Shown here one piece after another: positions 1 through 8,612 of a stretch of 64,000 bases of DNA. The stretch lies in the NCBI RefSeq assembly GCF_000011365.1, contig NC_004463.1, forward strand, positions 2,900,001 to 2,964,000, read 5' to 3'. The stretch comes from Bradyrhizobium diazoefficiens USDA 110 (GTDB taxonomy: Bacteria > Pseudomonadota > Alphaproteobacteria > Rhizobiales > Xanthobacteraceae). The stretch's first letter is position 1. Each line of letters opens with the position of its first letter. The notes below the pieces were generated by a model, which worked only from the letters and a program-made list of their open reading frames with translations, searched no databases and had not been told where the DNA came from. A program made the position numbers and the translations under genes.

Positions 1-658
1 GGAATTCCGGGCCACCGTCCTCGGACGCCAGCGGCGCGTTGACGATGGTGTCGTGGTCGCCGCGTTCGCCCTTCGCGCCGGTGCCCGGAAACAGCGGCAT
101 CTGGTGCGTCGAGCAGTACATCACCGTGGGGTCCGACCAGAAGATGTCCTGCGTGCCGTTGCCGTGATGCACGTCGAAATCGACGATGGCCGCGCGCGTG
201 ATGCCGTATTTGCGCTGCGCGTGACGCGCGGCGATCGCAACATTGTCGAAGAAGCAGAAGCCCATCGGCTTGCCGATCTCGGCGTGATGGCCGGGCGGGC
301 GCACCGCGACGAAGGCGTTGCGGTGCTCGCCCGCCATCACCGCTTCGGTCGCCGCGACCGCGCCGCCGACGCCGCGCATCACCGCTTCCCAGGTGCCCGG
401 CGACATCGAGGTGTCGCCGTCGATATAGACGAGCCCGCTGGACGGCGCGATGTGGCGCAGCTCGGTGACGTAGTGCTCGTTGTGGCAGAGCGTGACGAGA
501 TCGAGATCGCCCTCCGGCGCCTGGTCGCGGACCAGGAACTGGAAGCGCTCGTGCGACAGCGCTTCCTCCACTGCGCGCAAGCGGTCCGGCCTTTCGGGAT
601 GTCCCGGCGGCGTGACGTGGTCGAGGCAGGCCTTGTGGGAGAGGAGAAGCGTGCTCAT
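1..658 (-). CDS. Histone deacetylase family protein (C-terminus cut by window edge)
   Basis: Zinc-dependent amidohydrolase of the arginase/deacetylase fold. Bacterial members deacetylate small molecules such as acetylpolyamines or acetylated proteins in the cytoplasm. The first 219 residues are visible. They include the paired active-site histidines in RPPGHHAE (about 124-125), the metal-ligand stretch [10 protein letters not shown] (Asp162, His164) and the [13 protein letters not shown] loop (about 182-194). Family members are about 300-310 residues, so roughly 90 C-terminal residues lie outside the window. The start [14 protein letters not shown] matches the usual family N-terminus. No strong ribosome-binding site is visible. 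A perfect TTGATCCGGATCAA palindrome lies about 130 nt upstream. The family is certain and the substrate unknown. Confidence 0.9.
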   Translation of the reverse strand, partial: MSTLLLSHKACLDHVTPPGHPERPDRLRAVEEALSHERFQFLVRDQAPEGDLDLVTLCHNEHYVTELRHIAPSSGLVYIDGDTSMSPGTWEAVMRGVGGAVAATEAVMAGEHRNAFVAVRPPGHHAEIGKPMGFCFFDNVAIAARHAQRKYGITRAAIVDFDVHHGNGTQDIFWSDPTVMYCSTHQMPLFPGTGAKGERGDHDTIVNAPLASEDGGPEF

Positions 659-782
659 CAGGTCGGGCTCACTGGGAACGGGCTCTTGACGTCGCTTGGC
701 GCATCCGGCGCCAAAACGCAATGCAAAACGCAATCTATGCGCTCCACCGGGAATGGCAAACGGTTGTCCCGTTCCGGCCCGT

Positions 783-796
783 TTGATCCGGATCAA
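783..796. promoter_or_regulatory. FixK/FNR-like palindrome TTGATCCGGATCAA
   Basis: A perfect 14-bp palindrome that fits TTGA-N6-TCAA, overlapping the stop codon of the 5'-nucleotidase gene. It lies about 130 nt upstream of the deacetylase-family gene, further than the 73-88 nt typical of the boxes in the 8-27 kb region. It may therefore be a binding site, a transcript-end dyad, or chance. Confidence 0.4.
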
Positions 797-2451
797 TTCA
801 CGCGCAGGATGCGGCTCAGCGGCAACGGGCCGATCGGCCCGTGCGCCTGGAAAAACGCGAACAACGCGTCGGCGTCGTACCCGCCATATTGCGGCGCCGT
901 GCCCTGTCTGGCGACCGTGAAGCCGTCGCCGCCGACGGCGAGGTAATCGTTGAGGGTGACGCGGTAGCCGCTTCCGGGCTCGATCGGCCTGCCGTTGAGC
1001 GTCATCCTCTCGGCCATCACGCGTTCGCCGAACGGCTTCGACGCATCCCAGGCGTAGCTGAACCCGTTCGACACCTGGAGGATTCGCGGCCGCTTCGGAT
1101 CGAGCCATTGCTGCTCCAGCATCACCTTGAGCTGGTTGCCTGTCAGCGTCATGGTGACGAGGCGGTTGCGGAACGGCTGGCTCGCGAACAGCTCGCCGAA
1201 GGACACCGCTCCGTTCTCCTTCGGAACGATATCGGTGCGGATGCCGCCGGGATTGGTGAGCGCGATGACAGCGCTGCCATTCATGGCCTCCTTGGTCGCG
1301 GCGAGCTGCGCGTCCGCGATGACGTCGCCGAGCGGGCTTTCACCGGCTTCGTTCGGAATGCGCGACAGCGTCTGCGTCACCGATCCGGCCGGGCGATTGG
1401 CGATCGGCGCGGCGAGCTTGTCATAGGCCTCGATCAGCGCGGTCTGCTCCGCGTCCTTCGCCAGCGAGGCATTGGCGACGATGACGTTCTCGGCCTTGGC
1501 GGCGACGATGTCGCGCGTTGCCGGATCGAGCTTGAGATCGATCGCCGTGACCAGCGTGCCGTACTTGTCGCCGCTCGTCACCAGCCGTCCGTCGATATTG
1601 CAGACATAGGCGCGATGGGTGTGGCCGCTGACGACGACATCGACGGCGCGATCGAATTTCTTCACGATCTCGACGATCGGCCCCGAAATGCCCGGGCATT
1701 CATTGTGGTCGCCGGCAGGCTCGCCACCTTCGTGGATCAGCACGACGATCGCTTCCACCCCGCGCGCCTTCAGTTGCGGCACCAGCGCATTCACCGTTTC
1801 GGCCTCGTCGCGGAATTCGAGGCCGGCAATGCCCGAGGGCGACACGATGCCGGCGGTGCCTTTCAAGGTCAGCCCGATGAAGGCGACGGGAATGCCGTCG
1901 AACTCACGGATCTCATACGGCGGCAGCACGCTTTGACCGGTCGCCGTCTCCACGGTGGAGGCGGCGAGATAGTGAAATTTGGCGCCCGTGAAGGGATGCG
2001 GTCCCTGGCAGCCGTCGACCGGATGGCAGCCGCCGTTCTGCATCCTGAGCAGCTCGGCCTTGCCCTCGTCGAACTCGTGATTGCCGACCGAGGTGATCGC
2101 GAGCCCCATCATCGAGAGCGCTTCGACCGAAGGCTCGTCGTGGAACATCGCCGATAGGAACGGGCTCGCGCCGATCAGGTCGCCGGCGGCCACGAAGATC
2201 GTGTTCTTGTGCCCGTCGCGCAATTGCTTCACCAGCGTCGCCATGTACTCGGCGCCGCCGGCCGCCACCATGACCTTCTTGGCTCCGTCCTCGGGATCGT
2301 TGATGCGGATGCCGCCGGGCGGCGGCCGCAGATTGCCGTGGAAATCGTTGATCGCAAGGATGCGCAGCTCGACCGGCGCGGCGGTCTGGGCAGAGGCGGG
2401 CAGGGCGGCGAGCGCAAGGGCGAAAATGGTCAGGCGGAGAAGATGTCGCAT
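793..2451 (-). CDS. Bifunctional metallophosphatase/5'-nucleotidase, exported (UshA-like)
   Basis: Periplasmic enzyme that hydrolyses nucleotides and similar phosphate esters to salvage nucleosides and phosphate. A signal peptide spans residues 1-21 and ends in PASAQ. The N-terminal metallophosphoesterase domain carries [14 protein letters not shown] and VVSGHTH, the di-metal ligands of the family. The C-terminal 5'-nucleotidase domain is recognisable from [10 protein letters not shown] and the substrate-binding YLAVGGDGF segment. At 552 residues it is full length for the family. It is the last gene before the deacetylase-family gene on the same strand, separated by about 130 nt. Exact substrate preference (nucleotidase or cyclic phosphodiesterase) cannot be told from sequence. 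Confidence 0.93.
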   Translation of the reverse strand: MRHLLRLTIFALALAALPASAQTAAPVELRILAINDFHGNLRPPPGGIRINDPEDGAKKVMVAAGGAEYMATLVKQLRDGHKNTIFVAAGDLIGASPFLSAMFHDEPSVEALSMMGLAITSVGNHEFDEGKAELLRMQNGGCHPVDGCQGPHPFTGAKFHYLAASTVETATGQSVLPPYEIREFDGIPVAFIGLTLKGTAGIVSPSGIAGLEFRDEAETVNALVPQLKARGVEAIVVLIHEGGEPAGDHNECPGISGPIVEIVKKFDRAVDVVVSGHTHRAYVCNIDGRLVTSGDKYGTLVTAIDLKLDPATRDIVAAKAENVIVANASLAKDAEQTALIEAYDKLAAPIANRPAGSVTQTLSRIPNEAGESPLGDVIADAQLAATKEAMNGSAVIALTNPGGIRTDIVPKENGAVSFGELFASQPFRNRLVTMTLTGNQLKVMLEQQWLDPKRPRILQVSNGFSYAWDASKPFGERVMAERMTLNGRPIEPGSGYRVTLNDYLAVGGDGFTVARQGTAPQYGGYDADALFAFFQAHGPIGPLPLSRILRVN

Positions 2452-2543
2452 GGAATAAGATTAGTCGTTGCGCGCGAAGATTTCACGAAGGTTCTCGTCG
2501 CGCCCCGGAATGACGACCGAGGATAATCGACCAGCGCTCGCCG

Positions 2544-3302
2544 TCACCGCTTTTTCCTGCTCGCAAACGCGTTGAACGCAGCGATAGCATCGTCCGACTT
2601 CAAGCGCTCGCCGAACAGATGGGCCTCCTGGTCGATGCGGCGGGTGAGTTGCTCCGGCGGGGCACGCAGCAGCTTGCGCGAGGTCGCGACCGCCTCGGCG
2701 GGCAGCCGGCAGATATCGCGCGCCACCTTGCGCGCCTCGACCTCGGTGTGCCCCGGCGAGACCACGGTGTTGACGAAGCCGGCGGCGTGCGCCTCCGCGG
2801 CGGTGAAGGTCCGTCCCATCACCAGCATCGCGAAGGCGCGCTGGTAACCCATCGTGTTCGGCATCAAGAGGCTGGCGGCGCCGACCGGCACCAGCCCGAG
2901 ATGGATATAGGGCGCGGAGAAGGTCGCCGCGTTCGAAGCGAGCACGTAGTCGCAATGGAACAGCATCACGGTGCCCATGCCGATCGAGGCGCCGTCCACG
3001 GCCGCGATGATCGGCTTGACGTTGAGGGCGAGCGAATAGAGAAACTTGGCGCCGTCCGAAAGCGTCTCCGGGCGTGCCGTGTCGGCCTTCAGAAAATCGT
3101 CGATGTCGTCGCCGGCCGTGAACACGCCGGAGCCGCCGGTGATGATCATGCAGCGGATATCGGGGTTGTTCTGCGCGGTGTCGATCGCGCGGCTCATCTC
3201 CCGATACATGTCCTGCGTGATCGCGTTCTTCTTGCCCGGGCGGCGCAGGGTGATCACGCGCGTTCCACGCTCTTCGGCGACGATGATATTGCCATTCGGC
3301 AT
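2544..3302 (-). CDS. Enoyl-CoA hydratase/isomerase family protein
   Basis: Crotonase-fold enzyme acting on acyl-CoA thioesters in the cytoplasm. I chose the ATG at 3302 (MPNGNIIVAEERG) over an upstream one because it has an AGGGGG ribosome-binding site about 6 nt ahead. This gives 252 residues, the usual family size. The oxyanion-hole segments FTAGDDIDDF and DGASIGMGTV are present. The first catalytic Glu of true hydratases (consensus PEINLG) is replaced by Tyr in APYIHLGL, so hydration activity is doubtful. An isomerase or another crotonase-type reaction is at least as likely. It stands divergently from the MFS gene at 3608. Confidence 0.85.
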   Translation of the reverse strand: MPNGNIIVAEERGTRVITLRRPGKKNAITQDMYREMSRAIDTAQNNPDIRCMIITGGSGVFTAGDDIDDFLKADTARPETLSDGAKFLYSLALNVKPIIAAVDGASIGMGTVMLFHCDYVLASNAATFSAPYIHLGLVPVGAASLLMPNTMGYQRAFAMLVMGRTFTAAEAHAAGFVNTVVSPGHTEVEARKVARDICRLPAEAVATSRKLLRAPPEQLTRRIDQEAHLFGERLKSDDAIAAFNAFASRKKR

Positions 3303-3525
3303 GATGACCCCCTGCGGTCGCCGCGACGGCTTGCCGCCGGCGAGTCTCGCAAGCATCAGCCTACATCATCTTGCAGACGTGCCAATCCGCCCGCTCGGCC
3401 TTTTCGACGACGATTCCCTTGATCCCGGCGCATGGCGCCGCCCGTCGCGGCGGTATTCCGTCCAGGGAACCATGATCGGCTGGATCGCACCGGCGCACCG
3501 CTCATGGGATCATTGCGCATTGCAA

Positions 3526-3549
3526 CAAATGGCTACAATGTTTCATTTG
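3526..3549. promoter_or_regulatory. Inverted repeat in the divergent promoter region (CAAATG-N12-CATTTG)
   Basis: The 305-nt space between the divergent crotonase (start 3302) and MFS (start 3608) genes is notably AT-richer at 3510-3560. It holds CAAATG and CATTTG arms around 12 nt, plus an overlapping CATTG...CAATG pair. This is the expected place for an operator controlling the MFS gene. No regulator gene is adjacent, so the assignment is tentative. Confidence 0.3.
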
Positions 3550-3607
3550 AAAAACCGGTGGTTGTGGTGCACGATCGTGCCGTTCCATTTGGCCGATTGC
3601 TCGATTG

Positions 3608-4846
3608 ATGATTGCCGCGACGAGTGTCGACGAATCCTCGCTGCATTATCGCGGCTGGCGCGTTGTGCTGGCCTGTTTCCTGATGGCCTTCTTTATGTTC
3701 GGCTTCGGCCTCTACGGCCAGGGCGTCTATCTCGCCGAGCTTCAGCGCGCCCATGGCTGGCCGGGCACGCTGGTCTCCGCGGCCAGCACCTTCTCGTTTC
3801 TGCTGACCTCCGTCCTCGTCATCTTCACCGACGATCTGCTCGCCCGTATCGGGCTGCGTTCGCTGATCCTGTGCGGCCTCTCGGCGCTCGGCGCATCGAC
3901 CGTTCTGCTGGCGCTGATGCAGACGCCCTGGCAGCTCTATCTTGCCTATGCGCTGATGGCGGTCGGCTGGACCGGCATGGGCACCGTGGTGATCGCGACG
4001 GTGCTGAACTCCTGGTTCGATCGGCGCCGCGGCCTCGCGCTCAGCCTCGCCTTCAACGGCGCGACCTGCGGCGGCATCGTCCTCGTTCCGCTGTTGCTGT
4101 CGCTGACCGCCAGCATCGGCTTCCGCTCGGCGATGCTGGCGGCCACGACGGTGATGGTGCTGCTGGTGCTGCCGGTGGTCGTCGGCTTCATCGGCTGGCC
4201 GGCCGGGCTGCCGCTGGCATCGGGCGAACGCCCCGCCGGTGGCGGCACGCCCGCGCCGGCCCATTCCCGCAAGGCGCTGCTCGCCAACGCGGCGTTCTGG
4301 ACCATGGTGCTGCCGATCGCGATCGCGCTGCTGGCGCAGATGGGCTTCATCGTCCACCAGGTGACATTCCTCGAACCGCTGATCGGGCGCGCCAGCGCCG
4401 GCCTTGCCGTGACCATCATGGCCGCGATGGCGGTGGTCGGGCGCCTGTCGCTCGGCCTGTTCGTCGACCGGCTCGATCCGCGGCTCGCCTGCGCGGCGTC
4501 GATGACGAGCCAGGCGGCGGCGCTGTTCGTGCTCCTGCAGAGCACGAGCCCGACGGCGCTGCTGGTGTGCTGCGCCGTCTACGGCTTCTCGATCGGCAAC
4601 ATGATCACGTTCCCACCTTTGATCATCCAGCGCGAGATCGGCTCTGCCGCCTTTGCCGCCGCGATGGGCCTGGGCACGTCGATCAGCGGCGTCGTCAGCG
4701 CCTTCGGCCCGGGCATCGTCGGCCTGGTCCGCAGCCTGACCGGCAACTACACGACGGCGTTTGCGATGTGTGTGGCGCTGGATCTCATCGCCGCGAGCAT
4801 CGTGCTGTGGCGACCGGGGAGGCGGGCGAAGCTCGCAGCTTCATAG
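3608..4846 (+). CDS. MFS transporter
   Basis: Major facilitator superfamily carrier in the inner membrane, 412 residues with about 12 hydrophobic segments. The N-terminal half starts HYRGWRVVLACFLMAFF, as in oxalate/monocarboxylate-type carriers. A loop after helix 6, around GERPAGGGTPAPAHSRKA, separates the two halves. The start is the ATG at 3608; a TTG directly before it is less likely. The gene stands alone, divergent from the crotonase gene, and is followed by three hairpins that close the transcript. The substrate cannot be read from sequence; an organic anion is a reasonable guess from the family. Confidence 0.85.
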   Translation: MIAATSVDESSLHYRGWRVVLACFLMAFFMFGFGLYGQGVYLAELQRAHGWPGTLVSAASTFSFLLTSVLVIFTDDLLARIGLRSLILCGLSALGASTVLLALMQTPWQLYLAYALMAVGWTGMGTVVIATVLNSWFDRRRGLALSLAFNGATCGGIVLVPLLLSLTASIGFRSAMLAATTVMVLLVLPVVVGFIGWPAGLPLASGERPAGGGTPAPAHSRKALLANAAFWTMVLPIAIALLAQMGFIVHQVTFLEPLIGRASAGLAVTIMAAMAVVGRLSLGLFVDRLDPRLACAASMTSQAAALFVLLQSTSPTALLVCCAVYGFSIGNMITFPPLIIQREIGSAAFAAAMGLGTSISGVVSAFGPGIVGLVRSLTGNYTTAFAMCVALDLIAASIVLWRPGRRAKLAAS

Positions 4847-4852
4847 CCTGGA

Positions 4853-5005
4853 TGGAGCGAAGCTCCAGGATGACCGACTGTGGGCCAACTGCGTCCCCAA
4901 CATTCGGTGTCATCGCCCGACTTGATCGGGCGATCCAGTACTCCGAGACGTCCGTAGTTCACCGAGAGGCCGCGGCGTACTGGATTCCCCGCCTTCGCGG
5001 GGAAT
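4853..5005. repeat. Composite palindromic intergenic repeat between convergent genes
   Basis: Three perfect hairpins follow one another: 4853-4867 (TGGAGC/GCTCCA, loop GAA), 4912-4934 (ATCGCCCGA/TCGGGCGAT) and 4984-5005 (ATTCCCCGC/GCGGGGAAT, loop CTTC). The CCCGCCTTCGCGGG core and the GATCGGGCGATCCAGTA text are typical of repeats scattered through Bradyrhizobium-type genomes. Placed between the MFS and acyl-CoA dehydrogenase stop codons, the element may also end transcription from both sides. Confidence 0.7.
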
Positions 5006-5026
5006 GACAGCGGGGAGGAGGGTAGA

Positions 5027-6805
5027 CTACCCCAGCAACACCGCATCCGCCGCCGCGACCGACTCCGCGCTTTCCGTCACGGTGCGCTCCAGCCCGGCCG
5101 CCTGCACCGTGATGTTCTCGGCGAAGAAGCGGGCGAGCGAGACGTAGCGCTGTGCATCGGCAAGGCCGTCGCTCTTCGCGGCGAGCGCCTCGGACGCCAG
5201 CATGCAGCCGCCGAGCGTGGCGCCGAACTGCTGCAGATACGGCGTTGCGCCGGCAAGCGCCTCGTTCGGCGCGGACGTGACGCGCTCCAGCAGCCACTTG
5301 CTGGTGCGCGTCAGCGCGTCCAGCGCTTCGCGCAGCTTTGCGCCCGTGGTGCCGAAAGCGGGGTCGTTGGAGGCTTCGACCTGCTTGACGACGGCCGAGA
5401 GCTCGTCGAGCAGCGCCCACACCGCGGCGCCGCCATTGGCCGCGAGCTTGCGCGTGACGAGGTCGATCGCCTGGATGCCGTTGGTGCCCTCGTAGATCGC
5501 CGTGATGCGGGCGTCGCGATAGTACTGCGCGGCGCCGGTCTCCTCGATGAAGCCCATGCCGCCATGCACCTGCACGCCGAGATAGGCGACCTCGTTGCCG
5601 ATATCGGTGGAATAGCCCTTGGCCATCGGCGTCAGCAGCGCCGCGCGCGCCGCCGCGTCAGCGCGGACCTTTGGATCCCTGGCGCGGGTCGAAACGTCGA
5701 TTGCGACCGCGGTCGCGTAGCAGATGGTGCGCGCCGCCGCGGTCTGCGCCCGCATCCGCATCAGCATGCGCTTGACGTCGGGGTGGACGAAGATCGCGTC
5801 CGAACCGTCGCCCTTCTTGCCGACGGCGCGGCCCTGCTTGCGCTCCTGCGCGTAGGACAACGCCTGCTGATAGGCGCGATCGGCAACGCCGACGCCTTCG
5901 AGGCCGACGCCGAGGCGGGCCTGGTTCATCATCGTGAACATGCAGCGCATGCCCTGGTTCTCTTCGCCGATCAGGAAACCAATGGCGCCGCCATGGTCGC
6001 CCATGGTCATGGTGCAGGTCGGCGAAGCATGCATGCCGAGCTTGTGCTCGACGCCGCTCGCAAAAATGTCGTTGCGTGCGCCGAGCGAGCCGTCGGCATT
6101 GACCATGAACTTGGGAACAAGAAAGAGAGAAATCCCCTTGGTGCCGGCGGGCGCGTCCGGCAGACGCGCCAGCACGAAATGCACGATGTTGTCGGTCATG
6201 TCGTGCTCGCCATAGGTGATGAAGATCTTCGTCCCCTTGATGCGATAGGTGCCGTCGGCCTGCTTTTCGGCGCGGGTGCGCAGCGCGCCGACGTCGGAGC
6301 CGGCCTGCGGCTCGGTGAGCTGCATGGTGCCGGTCCATTCGCCCGAGACGAGCTTCTCGAGGTAGATCGCCTTCAGCTCGTCGCTGCCATGCGCATCCAG
6401 CGCCTCGATCGCCGAGGCCGTCAGCAGCGGGCACAGGCCGAAGGCGACGTTGGAGGCGCTCCAGATCTCGGTGCAGGCGGCGTTGATCGCAACGGGCAGG
6501 CCCTGGCCTCCGAACGCTTCAGGCCCGGACACCGCGTTCCAGCCGCCCTCGGTCCAGCGCTTATAGGCATCGGGCCAGCCCGGCGCAGTCGTGACTTTCC
6601 CGGCGTCGAGCTTGATGCCGTGCTCGTCGCCGACACGGTTGAGCGGCGCCAGCACGTCGGTGGCGAACTTGCCGGCTTCCTCCAGCACGGCGGCCACGAT
6701 GTCGGCGTCGAAATCGCCGTAATGGCCGGCTTCCACGGCGGCCTTCAGGCCGGCGCCATGATTGAGCGACAGCAGCATGTCAGAGATTGGCGCGCGGTAG
6801 GTCAT
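5027..6805 (-). CDS. Acyl-CoA dehydrogenase, 592-residue DmdC-like type
   Basis: FAD enzyme that introduces a 2,3 double bond into acyl-CoA and passes electrons to ETF, in the cytoplasm. It belongs to the long subgroup (about 590-600 residues) with an extra N-terminal segment (MTYRAPISDMLLSLNH) and a C-terminal helical extension after residue 470. This subgroup includes 3-methylthiopropanoyl-CoA dehydrogenase DmdC. The FAD/substrate motifs MQLTEPQAGSDVGAL and QVHGGMGFIEETGAAQYYRDARI and the catalytic-base region AIYEGTNGIQAIDL are intact. It reads toward the repeat cluster at 4853-5005. Substrate chain length cannot be inferred. Confidence 0.9.
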   Translation of the reverse strand: MTYRAPISDMLLSLNHGAGLKAAVEAGHYGDFDADIVAAVLEEAGKFATDVLAPLNRVGDEHGIKLDAGKVTTAPGWPDAYKRWTEGGWNAVSGPEAFGGQGLPVAINAACTEIWSASNVAFGLCPLLTASAIEALDAHGSDELKAIYLEKLVSGEWTGTMQLTEPQAGSDVGALRTRAEKQADGTYRIKGTKIFITYGEHDMTDNIVHFVLARLPDAPAGTKGISLFLVPKFMVNADGSLGARNDIFASGVEHKLGMHASPTCTMTMGDHGGAIGFLIGEENQGMRCMFTMMNQARLGVGLEGVGVADRAYQQALSYAQERKQGRAVGKKGDGSDAIFVHPDVKRMLMRMRAQTAAARTICYATAVAIDVSTRARDPKVRADAAARAALLTPMAKGYSTDIGNEVAYLGVQVHGGMGFIEETGAAQYYRDARITAIYEGTNGIQAIDLVTRKLAANGGAAVWALLDELSAVVKQVEASNDPAFGTTGAKLREALDALTRTSKWLLERVTSAPNEALAGATPYLQQFGATLGGCMLASEALAAKSDGLADAQRYVSLARFFAENITVQAAGLERTVTESAESVAAADAVLLG

Positions 6806-6981
6806 GGCTCACTCCCGTGGACAGATGTTGGCGCCGTCTTCCCATGAAACGCCGGAGGTCTCAACTGCCCGGACGCCGGCCGCCGGACGGCTCCGGCCCG
6901 GAACGGGCCTTCGTCCCGGGCGTATAATAGAGTGTGGCGCGGCCGGTCCCGGAAGCTGTGGTATTTTGCGCCTTCAGGCGG

Positions 6982-7008
6982 TTGAAATGCCGCGCCGCAC
7001 CCTATAGA
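6982..7008 (+). promoter_or_regulatory. Possible promoter of the tRNA gene
   Basis: TTGAAA at 6982-6987 and TATAGA at 7003-7008 resemble sigma-70 -35 and -10 elements, about 60 nt upstream of the tRNA. The 15-nt spacer is shorter than the usual 16-18, so this is weak. Confidence 0.3.
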
Positions 7009-7069
7009 CCGGCTGCGACCGAAGGGAATCTGCGGTAGCCAGTTCTTCCGCCGACCCCGGGTCGCCTGT

Positions 7070-7144
7070 TGGGGCGTAGCCAAGCGGTAAGGCAGCGGAT
7101 TTTGATTCCGCCATTCGGAGGTTCGATCCCTCCCGCCCCAGCCA
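7070..7144 (+). tRNA. tRNA-Gln (anticodon UUG)
   Basis: The cloverleaf can be read directly. The 7-bp acceptor stem TGGGGCG pairs with CGCCCCA. The anticodon stem GCGGA/TCCGC encloses loop TTTTGAT with anticodon TTG. The TΨC arm is GGAGG-TTCGATC-CCTCC. The discriminator G is followed by an encoded CCA. The accessory region begins directly downstream, but no attachment-site duplication of the tRNA 3' end was found. Confidence 0.97.
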
Positions 7145-7402
7145 GCGCTTCCGACCAGCCTGAAATCGCGCACGAGGCCGGCCTGGCCGGGGAACTGCTG
7201 CACGGCTCTGCGACACATTGCTGCTGCACGGGGTGTCGTTCGAGATGGCTTTCCACACCTTTCGCCGGGACGCGGTTATGTCTAAGGGGAAAATCGCGAT
7301 CCGAAGGTTGCAGACAGAGCGACGCAATTCGTGGCACGATATGTTGCAGCATCTGGCGGGCCTTGCGGGTAAGCAAGGTTTGCGTCGAACTCGGAGCGGT
7401 TG

Positions 7403-8296
7403 ATGAGGTTTCGGTCCGTTCTGAAGGCCGCTCTCGGGCTCGCCCTGATCTGTCCGGCGGCAAGCGCGTTGGCCGCTGAGGCCGATGACGACAGCGACGG
7501 CGACAAGAAGCCGGCCGTGCCGACGATGTACCTCGATCTCAGAACCTATTACGCGCAAATCCCACAGGGATCCTTGGCGTTTGGCTTTGGTCATCCCTCC
7601 TTCTTCAATGCGGTGCCAACGCTCGCCGGATCGAACGGCGCTGCATTGTCGACCGGATTGCCGGCAGCAAAATCACTCAACGTCGATCTTCCGTTTACGA
7701 TCGATGTCACCGATCGCGTCTCGCTCTACGCCGGCGTGTCCGGCAGTTCCACGCAGTTTGCGGGCAGCGGATGGTCTTCGTTTGACATCACCAGTTGGAA
7801 TATCGGTTTCCAGGCCGACATCTACCAGCAGAATGGCGGGAATTTCCCGACCGTGACGCTGCAATCCACGATCACCCAATCCGTTCCAAACGGCCCACTG
7901 ACCGCAACGTCTTTCAACAACATTCTCGAGTTCGATTATGCTCTGGACAAGGACGAGACTCGCGGCTTTCTCGTAGGCATCCAGCACACACGCGTTGATG
8001 TGGGCAGCGCAGCGGTGAGAGTTAATCCAAATACGATCGGTTATGTCGGTGGCTATTATCAATGGCCGAATAACTGGAAGTTTACGGGGCGCGTTGGGGT
8101 ACAGTCGTTCGAAGGCGCCCAGCTTCTGAACCTCGCGCCGATCCAGTCGTTCACCCAGCCCATCGTGCGACTCGATCTGGACCGCATGGACGACAATGAC
8201 AACCGACTGTTTGGCTTGACCGCCGAGATCATGTGGCTGCCGAAACCGGCGTACCAGCTCACGCTCAGGACGCCACTATACGCGGTGCGCAACTAG
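7403..8296 (+). CDS. Exported protein of unknown function, probable outer-membrane beta-barrel
   Basis: 297 residues with a clear signal peptide (LKAALGLALICPAASALAA). An acidic linker (EADDDSDGDKK) is followed by alternating polar/aromatic strands such as VSLYAGVSGSS, WNIGFQADIYQ and FTGRVGVQSFEG, typical of beta-barrels. I do not recognise a named family. I chose ATG 7403 over the preceding TTG. It begins about 260 nt after tRNA-Gln and opens the accessory region. Its neighbour to the right on the minus strand is a decayed end of the cytochrome/TPR gene. Codon use is visibly less GC-extreme than in the genes before 7 kb, which fits acquired or fast-evolving DNA. Confidence 0.7.
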   Translation: MRFRSVLKAALGLALICPAASALAAEADDDSDGDKKPAVPTMYLDLRTYYAQIPQGSLAFGFGHPSFFNAVPTLAGSNGAALSTGLPAAKSLNVDLPFTIDVTDRVSLYAGVSGSSTQFAGSGWSSFDITSWNIGFQADIYQQNGGNFPTVTLQSTITQSVPNGPLTATSFNNILEFDYALDKDETRGFLVGIQHTRVDVGSAAVRVNPNTIGYVGGYYQWPNNWKFTGRVGVQSFEGAQLLNLAPIQSFTQPIVRLDLDRMDDNDNRLFGLTAEIMWLPKPAYQLTLRTPLYAVRN

Positions 8297-8322
8297 CCGA
8301 GCGGCAGAGTCTCGCTAGTCGG

Positions 8323-8515
8323 CTATTGCTTGAGCTGCTTGATGAGATCTTCAATCTCGCGATTGCCTGGCATCAAGCGCGAGAGTTGCTCGGCATAGCC
8401 CAAGGCAGAGGCGGAATCACCTTTTTCGCGGCTCAGCGCGAGTGCCGCAGATAGGGTGTCTCGATCATCCGGATGCGCTTGCAAGTTGGTACTTAGAACG
8501 GCAAGGGCGCGGACA
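8323..8515 (-). pseudogene. Remnant: duplicated C-terminal end of the multiheme cytochrome/TPR gene
   Basis: Read on the minus strand, this gives about 61 residues ending in GNREIEDLIKQLKQ and a stop. It is nearly identical to the last residues of the intact gene at 10151-12562 (for example ALSREKGDSASALGYAEQ is shared). Similarity stops near 8510-8515, just before a FixK-like box. There is no start codon or rest of the gene, so this is a dead partial copy. It shows that the module containing the cytochrome/TPR gene was once duplicated and that one copy was replaced or deleted when the DUF1254 gene at 8613 arrived. Confidence 0.9.
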
Positions 8516-8532
8516 TTGTTCTGGTGCGATCG

Positions 8533-8546
8533 TTGACCTGCATCAA
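8533..8546. promoter_or_regulatory. FixK/FNR-like box TTGACCTGCATCAA
   Basis: Fits TTGA-N6-TCAA. Its centre is 73 nt upstream of the DUF1254 start at 8613. That would allow activation from about -40 with a short leader. The spacing resembles the boxes at 16058 and 20623. Confidence 0.65.
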
Positions 8547-8612
8547 AATGTCGTGCTCTTCCACAACATATCCTGCCAACCTAGCGGTCGGTCTGTCAGG
8601 AAGGTTGCGATT

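Noticed and set aside
841..2157. Long plus-strand open frame opposite the 5'-nucleotidase
   Set aside because: Antisense shadow of a GC-rich gene. The minus strand has signal peptide and catalytic motifs; the plus frame has low-complexity Arg/Ala/Asp composition and no ribosome-binding site.
5564..6847. 427-codon plus-strand frame opposite the acyl-CoA dehydrogenase
   Set aside because: Same reason: Arg/Ala/His-rich shadow of a well-conserved gene.
7070..7144. tRNA-Gln as an integration site for a genomic island
   Set aside because: The accessory region begins next to it, but no direct repeat of the tRNA 3' end and no integrase were found in the window.
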